From positions 194,891-258,890 of the forward strand of contig VXBA01001792.1 in the NCBI GenBank assembly GCA_013399895.1: 64,000 nt of DNA. Direction: 5' to 3'. The translations under genes were made by a program, and so were the position numbers. The notes below the pieces were generated by a model that saw nothing but the letters and a program-made list of their open reading frames with translations, did no database searches and was not told where the DNA came from. Positions 55,551 to 64,000 of this stretch are shown here, piece by piece. Each line of letters begins with the position of its first letter. The first letter of the stretch is position 1. Origin of the DNA: Serilophus lunatus. Its lineage: Eukaryota > Chordata > Aves > Passeriformes > Eurylaimidae.

Positions 55551-58419
55551 CTTCCCAAGGGGCCAAATGGTGGCGGAGAAGCCCTGAGAGCTCTGAACTC
55601 CCATTGACACCCTTTGGAGGTGAGACTCAGTGAGATCTTGAGAAACCTGAGTTGCAGACTTCCTAGCACATCACAATAAACAAAGAGAGTAATAGTAATA
55701 ATACTTAGCACATAAGGACAGTATCTGTTGGGGCTGTGAATGGGACGGTTCTTGCACAGCTCTGTTTATGGTGCCGGTGATATCACTCAGTCTGGCAGGA
55801 GGTCTGCTGCTCGGATTTCTTAAGGGCTTTAGGAGGTGGTAATTGTGTCACTTTTGCTTTAAACACAGTGTTAATTATGTTTTTAAACAATGGCTATAAA
55901 CTGAACCTCTAATTCTTTGTGAAGTGCTCTTCACTGTCTCTGTGATTTGAGGAGGTGAGTGTTGGACTGGAGTGAGGGGAGGTCACAGTTAAATACCATC
56001 ACTAGGGCTAGTAAACAAAAAAACTTACTAATTTTGCTGATTGTAGTTGATATGTCTAGTATCTAAGGTTTTCCTCTGAACTTGAAGGCACAGTTAGCAT
56101 AGAATCCATTACAGTGTACTTTCCCTCTTTCCTTTAATAAATTTTTCTACTCTGTTCCATACGTGGTGCTGGGTTGTTCAACTTTCTGTTACTAAATTAC
56201 TCCAGCAAATCCCCCCAAAAATCATAAAATGAGAAAAAATGCCTGTAATATGCTTTGGATATTTTAGATCCGAAGTTACCTCGATGTCTTTTAAACAAAA
56301 ACCCAAATATTAATGCATGTGGGAAAAGGTGGGCCATGCTCTGCATTCTCCAGAAGAGCCACAGATATCTCAGCCAGCATAGCTGCTTTTACCTTCTCAG
56401 AGAATATGTAATTTTCCCTCTTAAACAAGAACAAGTCTGGGCCTCCTTTGGATTAATCATTAGTATCAGATGGCGTGCCTTCTTCCCTCCAGATTAAATG
56501 AATGTGAAGGTTTGGGTAACAAGCTTTTGAAAATCCAATCTTTAAATTACACTTTACTACTTATATTTCTTTTTTCTTCAGTTTATGCAATTTGGATTGT
56601 GAAATCAGGGTAGGCAGTTCCTGTCCAATCCTATATTTCTTGTTTACCTGAAACTCCCTCGTTTCAAGTTGAAAGGAATTTTCTCATCCTAGAGGTAGTT
56701 TCTGTTAGAGTTCTAGTTTTATTTCAGTGCCACTCTCCAATTCTCGAGCAATTTCCATCACTTGGACATTTTAAAGAAATAAATCAATTCCCAGCAGGCT
56801 GCTTTTCCTGGAATTGAGCCAGGTGTCATGAAAGCATTTCAGTTGGGTTTAATATTTGTAAGAAGCTATTAACGAATCTCAACCCTACATTTATACAAAT
56901 GTGAACTTTTCAATTATCTGTTTTAATACACTGGCTCTACTAATTCATAAATTATCGGGTATGGAGCGTTATTCCTACTGTCTAGACTACCCACCTGAGT
57001 AACTCGGGGCAGAAAGACTCCCTGCATCCAAACAGGTTTGAACCAGCTGGAGCTCATCCCCTGAATACCACCAAAACCTCACTCCACAATTATTATTGAT
57101 GAAGCATTCACCACAACCAGTGGTTAATTACCCCACCTGGATCATTATTGTTGAAAACCGAAGTTTCACTTCTCCCTTGTATCCTCCTAAAAAAGCATCT
57201 GTGTTTTAGCACATCCTATATAATTGAGAGACTCAGTAAACATCCCTTCCCTCCCCCAACTTTTTTTTTTTTCCTGCCCATGCAGGTATTTTGTGACTGA
57301 GCCATTGTAGATTACTTGTCCCAGTTGTCCTTATTTTGGAGCATCTTTTTGCTATTTGCATGCACTTCTCCATTTTCTCTTATGCATATCATAGAGTTGT
57401 ATCCTGCATTATAAGCCCAAAATATTGTCATCTAGAGATATAATGCTCCCAGAGAGTTGGAACACAAAGAAGCATCCAAACATACATTATTTTAAATGAG
57501 AACTTATATTGGATTTGAGGACGAGAAATCTAAACCATATTATTTGGAGTAGATTTGCACAGTGTTAACTTCAACACTGCACATATAAAAGGTCAGTGCT
57601 TCATAAAGTCCTTGATCACAGATGTCTGAACACTGGATTATTTTTTTTTATGTCAAGCTGTAGGTCAGGGTGAGGGACACTGATCCCAAACAACCCGACA
57701 TAAACACGAGAATTTTGTTTTTGCAACCAGGCTGATCCCTGTCTCTGAATGGACAAAAATCCTGTTAGCATCAGTGGGAATTTTCCTCGGGAAAGTCTGT
57801 GAAAAGCATAGACTGGTATACTGCCATCTGTGAGGACATGACTAATGTTTTAGGGAGACAAATCAGCTACATAATGCATCTGGCCAGGCCACTGCAATAA
57901 ATACAGAAAGACACATAAATGATGGTGAGGTTATGACCTACCCCATTAAAAAGGAAGGAACTCCAAAATTACACCCCTACCTGCCAGCAATAGGAAATAC
58001 AGAAGCTGGAGTTTTTCCTCTTGCTTTGCCTGCTACTCTCCCATCCCTTTCACAACTACTCCCTTCTGCCGAAAAGAGTTTGGGATGGTTTTGTTTGGTT
58101 TTAACAAGGGGATTTTTGGCTCCTCCCACTGGTAAACTGATCTGCACAGCACTGGCACCTTAATCCCCTATTTTGGGTGAAAAGGAGGGCACATCCCTGC
58201 CTTGTGGCTGCATCTGAGTAGCCCATATTTCAGGATCTGATAAAACCCAGAATTCAGGGATTGGCTTGATAACGTTAGGACTGAAACGTTGCTTCTAAGT
58301 GATGGACACTCCACCCTTCCCCAGTGCCCCTGGGCATAGGTGTTGCAATGTCATGTATACCATTTATTGAGAGTTCTGGAGCCAGTGTATCCTCATGTGG
58401 GATGTACCCTGAGGTCCTA
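55551..58419. other. CR1-free AT-rich unassigned stretch
   Basis: About 2.9 kb of AT-rich unique sequence with TAAT-type core strings (for example around 55840-55915 and 56870-56960). A T-run lies at about 57262-57271. No exon is supported. Such stretches can hold conserved enhancers, but sequence alone does not show it. Confidence 0.3.
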
Positions 58420-58498
58420 AAATCATGGATGCACAGTGCAGTTTGAGTTGGAAGGGACTTTAAATGTCATCTAGTTCCAACACTTTGCCATGGGTACT
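58420..58498 (-). mobile_element. short CR1 3' remnant
   Basis: It shows 'aaatcatggatgcacagtgc', 'gagttggaagggactttaaa' and 'cactttgccatgggta'. It is reverse oriented and diverged. Confidence 0.72.
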
Positions 58499-60126
58499 AC
58501 AGGCAAATCTGGTTGAAATCAGAAAGTCTACATCCCCATCTCCAATCTGAGTTCCAGAGGTGTCAGAAGGAACCATAGGGTAACACGGAATCATAGGGTA
58601 ACAAACACCCCTATTTCTCATGTCAGTCAGCTCTTTCCATATACTCTTCCATCTGGTCCGGAGCTTGCCATAGGTAACTACAAATAAAACATTGCAGTTT
58701 ATACACCTGGCAAATGTACTTACCTGAAATAAAGGATATTTTGATTTACATCACTGAAACTAAAATGCTGAAAGGGAGATGCCAGCTACACTGTCCACAT
58801 GTGCCTACCTTTATAACCTTCCAGTAGAGCCACTTTTCTGTTTCCTTACAGAAAAAAAAATCATCCTTTTCTGAGAGCTTAGACTTCAAAACAAATCTGA
58901 ACATATATATTTACTATTTCAGATACTTGAAACTCAGAAGTACAGATATAATAGAAATGAAGACTTATACGTAAGATGATGCATCAAGGTTGTATTTTTT
59001 ATATTAATATTGAGCGTTTCATCCTATCAGATCATAAGGAGCTCTACAAAGTGCCCTCTGATCCCAAAGACATTGGGATATCTGGGTTGGACTGCTGGAG
59101 GAAGAAGCCAGCTCTTCCTCAGCATAGTGCATCCCAGCTAAAGGGTTTTGCAGGCTTTCCTTTATCTCTAAAGTGAAATATTCTACCTTATTCAATCCTC
59201 CCCTTTACAACAGCCCTTCAACAGCCCTGTGTCTCATCAGCCTGGCCAGTGGCTGCCAAATGGCATCGTGTTCTCCTGCATTGCAATGCCCAGCTCCAGC
59301 ATCATCCCCTCCCAGACGGTCTGACCTAAATCCCTCTCATCTCCTGGCCATAAATCTCACTGGTGACATTCATCAGGAGCTGGGCTTGGCCGCACTAGTG
59401 GCACAGCACTGATGCCATGGGTTGTTATTTGGGGGGCAGTGGTGTGACAGAGCTCAATGAATACTGTATGGCTGTGAGTGACCACTGAAAGGGCCAATGA
59501 TGGGCAGGCATTGCTCCTGGAGTCCAGCTTGGCTTGCGACCTGGCTATGGGACACCAGATCTTCCTTGGCAGAAGCACTTGCCCTCTCACACCAGCCTGG
59601 GTTAGTCCTTCTTTTCCCTGCAGCAGCCTGGGTTAGAGTGGCCTGATCCCTAAGCCATGCACATTCCACTTTGATGGACATGGTTTTACCAGTGTCTTAC
59701 ATTCCAAACAGCAATTTCTTCTGCTAGAATCAGGGAGGCGTTATATTGAATTAATACATATTTATATATGTAATTTCCTTAATGTTGTCATAAAGGAGGC
59801 ATGGTCAGGAGACTGGCTTGTGTTTAACCCCTCTCTAGCAACCAAACCTATGCAATATAACATCTGTGTGGTCAAACCACAAGGCTGACAGCATTTCAGC
59901 TAGCAAAGTCTCAAAAGTCAGGCATGTGTGAGTGCTCTGATAAGTCAAAGTATTCCCATGTATGTATGAGCCCCTCAGAGCCAGCACAGCTGCCTACCGT
60001 AGCTGCTGGTGGACATTTGATTTGGATGGACCAACTCCCAGGGCTTGAGAAAGGAGTATTTTTCCACATGCCTGATAAGCACAGGCAAATGTCCCTCTCA
60101 CCAGGCCTTTTCTTCTTATTTTTAGA
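58499..60126. other. intergenic unassigned sequence
   Basis: No exon or repeat was recognised. Confidence 0.3.
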
Positions 60127-60508
60127 CTCACAGGGTAATTTAGGTTGGAAGGAACCTTAAAGCTCATCTTGTTCCATGCTCCTGCCATGGGCATGGACAC
60201 TTTCCACTATCCCAGGTTGCTCCAAGATCCATCCAACCTGGCCTTGGACACTTCCAGGGATGGGGCAGCCACGGCTTCTCTGCCCAACCTGTGCCAGTCC
60301 CTCCCCACCCTTCCAGCCAGGAATTCCTTCCCATTATCTCATCTAACCCTGCCCTGTCCTGTTCCACCAATGTCCTTGTTTGAAGTCCCTCTCCAGTTCT
60401 CTTGAAGCCCCTTTATGGCCTCTGAGTTCTCTCTGGGGCTTTCCCTTCTCCAGGTGAACACCCCCAGCTCTCCCAGCCTGGCTCCAGAGCAGAGGGACTC
60501 CAGCCCTG
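60127..60508 (-). mobile_element. CR1 LINE 3' fragment, long form
   Basis: It shows 'ctcacagggtaatttaggtt', 'atgggcatggacactttcca', 'caacctggccttggacactt', 'ttccagccaggaattccttc' and 'ccaggtgaacacccccagct', ending 'agagcagagggactccagcc'. It is reverse oriented with a short internal loss near 60355. Confidence 0.93.
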
Positions 60509-61617
60509 AGAATTTATCCGTAATTTCCTCTGGACTCTCTTGAACTGTTCCGTGTCCTTCTTATGCTGGAAACCCCAGAGCTAGAAGTGGTGAATCTCCC
60601 ACTGGACACACTTGCACTGAATCCTTTTCCATAGACCAGCCTCGGAATGGCTGCTCACATCCAGGAACACCAGCACTGGAATGATGATTTTAGCCTGTGG
60701 TGCTGTGTGACAACAGCGAGAGCATGAGGGCCTGGTCTGCCTGTGATCTGACACTCAGCACAGAGAAAGGTTGCCTGGAGAACTTTTCTTTGCAGACCTG
60801 ATAACTCATAGCTTGAAATTGCTGTCTCGACATGAGCTGCTGGAGTGGAAGGAGACTTTGGCTACAGTGAAAATGGCATCATAACCCAGACTTTGAACAT
60901 TGCTTGAGAGCTCAGCTCTCAAAATAATGCATAAAAATAGAAACAGGGCCACAAGCTTTGCTATTCCTAATGTGCACAAAAGGATGGGAGAGTGCCAGCG
61001 GCCCGCCTGGGCTGCCTCTACCCTGCCTTCAGCCTGGCTTGTTCTCTCCTACCTCCCCTGAATGGCTTTTCACTGCTGTGAAAAGGAGAGACATACCCCC
61101 AAAAGAGCAAAGTGTGTTTGTTATTGACCCTTGCCTGGAAAGTGTATGAAGAGGGATCAGCTCTGTTTGTTTGTACCCGGTAATGATGTCAGGAAAAGGC
61201 TTTTTTTCTTTTTCTTTTTTTTTTTTTTTTCTTTCCCCAAGTCTGGTTTTATCCCCTTTGTTAGAAGTGCCTTTGGTGAGTCTCACACCCTGGTGCTGTT
61301 AGCAAAACAATTAGGTTAACAGTGCCTTGGCTCCAACTGTCTGTCAAAGGATGAATTGCAATGCAAATTAACTCGGCTTTAGCTCTTCAAAGCCAGCTGG
61401 GTTCAGGAAAGGTCCGCAGAAACCTCCGTGAGAATGGAGGTCTAGGGCTGGGGAGGGTGGGCACGGTGCGATTTTACATCCAGGACCTAATGTGTTTGGC
61501 AGGAGGGGCGCAATACGTTGTACAAACACATTATACAAATGCAATACATTATACAAACCCTTCAATACTTAAAAAGAAGCTTAGAAGAAAGATGGAGAGA
61601 GACTATTTCGTAGGGTT
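60509..61617. other. unassigned sequence with a poly-T tract
   Basis: A T-rich tract lies at 61201-61233. A repeated 'caatacattatacaaa' string sits at about 61511-61565. No exon is supported. Confidence 0.35.
61511..61565. repeat. short imperfect tandem repeat
   Basis: 'caatacgttgtacaaacaca', 'ttatacaaatg' and 'caatacattatacaaaccc' show three imperfect copies of a unit of about 16 to 20 bases ending in 'tacaaa'. Confidence 0.6.
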
Positions 61618-61875
61618 TGAAGCAACAGGACAAGGGATGATGATTTTAAATTAAAAGAGGGGACATTCAGGCTATACAGAAGGGAGAAATTCCTGTCTGT
61701 GAGGCTCTGGCACAGGCTGCCCAGAGGAGCACCCCTGGAAGTGTCCAAGGCCAGGTTACACTGAGCTGGAGCAACCTGGTCTAGTGTAAGGTGTCCCTGC
61801 CCATGGCAATGGGGTAGAACAAGATGGGCTTCTAAGGTCCCTTCCACTCCAAACAACGATAGGATTCTATGACTC
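61618..61875 (+). mobile_element. CR1 LINE 3' fragment
   Basis: It shows 'gggacattcaggctatacag', 'aagggagaaattcctgtctg', 'ggctctggcacaggctgccc', 'tgtccctgcccatggcaatg' and 'ggtcccttccactccaaaca', ending 'aggattctatgactc'. It is in plus orientation. Confidence 0.92.
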
Positions 61876-63484
61876 AAGTGGATTTTTTTTTTTTCCGTTC
61901 ACAGGGATTAACGGTGCCCCTTGTACATTTTGGGACAGGTTTCTGGCCCAGACTGACATTCGAGCAATATATCCAGAGCTGCACAAAAAAAAAGATTTAC
62001 ACCCTTTCTGAGAGTCCCCCCAAGCTATGCCCGTACTTATCAGCTTCATTACGCTTATTTCTGTATTTTCCATATGGGCACATACATATGGTCTTCTAAA
62101 CGAGCTTGCAGGGTTAATTAGAAAGCACTTCTTTATTGGCTATTTAGTATTTAGCTCCTCTGGGGTAATTTTCAGAGATCGCAAAACCTGCAGAGATCAC
62201 AAGACTAGGCAAGTGCTGGTGGCCCAGCTGTACCAATGGGCGAACAGAGCTGCCAGAGCCCAGGTTCCTACTTATAGGGAAAGGGATGTGACCAAGGTCA
62301 CCTGGAGAACTTATGGCAGGGCCAAAAAATTATATTAATTCCTGGGCCCCATTCCTGTTTCCTATCTCTTCACAACATACACCATGTTATACTTTTTGTC
62401 ACTTTCTTCATGACAATAAAGTAATTGCAGTCTTCAGTGGTGAGGCAAGAGGAATCACAAAGGAGGAAAAAAAAGATTTTAATCTCATTTACAGCAGCCT
62501 GGGAAGTTTTTAAAAAATTAAAGGATATAATGCATGGATTAATGGACATATTTGGTATGTCTTTCACCAGCAAACACAGGAATGACAAGGAACTCCTTTC
62601 CCCCCCCACACCCCTCACAACTGACCACTGCATCAGACAGAAAAGGGATTGGGGTTGTCTGAGGAAGTGACGAAATCAGCTTCGGTCTACATGAGATCAC
62701 TCCAGGCACTGCTGAACAAGATGTTGAACTGGAAACATTACCCAAATTCCATTTTTCAGGATGCAGGAGTGACCATTCTAAAAGCAATAGGATGTTGTTA
62801 CAGACCCATATGCTGAAGTTGTTCTGATTTGGCCCCCCGCTGTCACTCTAACACCAGAGGGCTGCTTCCTGGGCTCCCCACAGCTCACCTCACCACTGAC
62901 TCCACCTTGGCTGCAGTAGAATTTAAGGAGCTGCTTAATGAGCATCTTTTACTTGTGCCTTTAATCATTTGGAGATGAAGTGAGAACTCCATCCCTTTCC
63001 CCTGATTCTGGCTTCATTACAAATGTTTCTCCCCTCCTCAATTTTTTTCCTACTATTTATCACGGTTTTGAGGAGATTTTGTGCCCAAGTGGTTATGGTC
63101 TCCTTAACATTTGACAGGCCTGCCCCCACATCTAGCCCCTTTCTAACTAATTTAGACCCAGATTCTGCAAATACCAGGCCTGTTTGGAGCATCCCTGACA
63201 GACTCACGTGAATATTTGCACGACTGGGCACTAAAATTATCCCTGCCCTCCTGCCTACACCAAAGGCAGGGATCCAGGGCAGGCACCCCGGGGATGCCTT
63301 GCCTGCCCAGCACAGGGCATCCCCTGTTTCATGTGGTTTATGGCTAGTGTGGTGTTTACTTGGGTGCATTCATTCTGGATTTGGATTTGAATTGGATTTG
63401 CTTATAGCAGCCGTGATTTAAGAGTCTTGGCTCTTCCTTCCGACCCAGTAACTGACTTAGAGAGTGACCTTAAAGCAACTTATC
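61876..63484. other. unassigned sequence upstream of the CpG island
   Basis: A T-run lies at about 61885-61895. Otherwise it is unique, and no exon or repeat was recognised. Confidence 0.3.
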
Positions 63485-63835
63485 CGCCCGCAGTTATTCA
63501 GTGAAAAAGGAGCTACTCCTCCGTGGGAGTGCGTGCGGGATGGGGACCCCTGGGGAGTTCTCCTGCCCTGCCAAGCCTGGCGCTAGGAAGTCTGGCCGGA
63601 CTTCCCAGCCCGGCCGCAGAGCTCAGCGGGGCTGGCCCAAGAGCGCAGCCTCTTGGTGGCTTAGTTTCCCAATTCCCTGCAGGTCCAGAATGGGAATGGG
63701 GGATCTGTGGAGCGCTCAAGGTGCCAGGGGTTGTTACCGCTAGTAGTACCCGTAACGAGAGTATCGGGGTGCTACACGCTCGTCAGTTCTGCTCCGCGTT
63801 TGATGAGAATCGGGGTGTAACGAGGCTCCACGGAA
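63485..63835. promoter_or_regulatory. CpG island, possible promoter
   Basis: In an otherwise CpG-poor, AT-rich window this stretch holds many CG dinucleotides: 'ccgcccgc', 'gagtgcgtgcggga', 'ggccggac', 'cccggccgcagagc', 'gagcgcag', 'taccgct', 'cccgtaacgagag', 'ctccgcgtttg'. The first 200 bases are GC-rich. The rest keeps CG dinucleotides at lower GC, which suggests germline hypomethylation. Such islands usually mark promoters in birds. No TATA box or start codon context is convincing, and the direction of transcription is not determined. Confidence 0.5.
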
Positions 63836-64000
63836 TATTTTCCAGTTTTTTCGTGATAGGTGCTGTAAAATCAGAAATAATAGTAATTATTTAATAATAA
63901 TAATATTAGTTATTATTATTATTTTGCTTTTTGCGCCCTGTCCTCTTTCGAAACCCGGAACCATACCAATTTTTTTAATTTTTACGGTTGGTGTGGTCTA
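63836..64000. other. AT-rich sequence with TAATAA-type repeat
   Basis: 'taatagtaattatttaataa' and then 'taataatattagttattatt' form a low-complexity TAA/TTA tract at about 63879-63924, next to the CpG island. Nothing else is visible to the window end. Confidence 0.6.

Noticed and set aside
1..64000. CRISPR arrays, operons, phage or plasmid features, tRNA and rRNA genes
   Set aside because: None seen. The window is avian-type nuclear DNA with introns and LINE tails, and apparent short direct repeats are CR1 or microsatellite.

Overview
This looks like vertebrate nuclear DNA from a bird, most likely a passerine. The main evidence is about thirty 5'-truncated CR1 LINE tails in both orientations. 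Each carries the typical avian 3' text: 'ggaagaaattc', 'ccctggcacaggttg', 'ccatccctggaagtgtccaaggcc', then 'ggtcccttccaacccaaacc' and a terminal ATTCTRTGA-like end. There is no prokaryotic gene layout, operon or CRISPR array, and I saw no tRNA or rRNA gene. Almost all of the listed open frames are chance frames or lie in repeats.

Region 1-25.2 kb is the 3' part of a plus-strand protein-coding gene. Its terminal exon (23262-23411) is clear, with acceptor, 49 codons and a stop. A 3' UTR of about 1.75 kb follows, ending near an AATAAA at 25147. Upstream, 5757-5910 is a good internal exon. Three weaker pieces (2865-2950, 18031-18096, 19103-19147) fit the same reading phase, so 2865, 5757, 18031, 19103 and 23262 can be read as one chain. 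The C-terminus reminds me of the GREB1/GREB1L family, but that is an unverified recollection. Several of these sites are also open and spliceable on the minus strand. I ascribe most of that to antisense shadowing, but 467-570 reads better on the minus strand.

Region 25-64 kb is mostly non-coding as far as I can see: CR1 tails, a 217-bp CCTT/CCTG microsatellite (30093-30309), AT dinucleotide tracts, a probable solo LTR fragment (about 37030-37430), a 17-base assembly gap next to a poly-T run (43398-43437) and unique AT-rich sequence. Two items stand out. One is a terminal-exon-like frame at 40117-40372 with a nearby AATAAA. The other is a CpG-dense island at about 63485-63835 that could be the promoter of the next gene.

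I found nothing I can defend as a new biological system. The most useful leads are the exon chain and its strand question, the unidentified 40.1-kb exon, the CpG island, and the CR1 and LTR structures.
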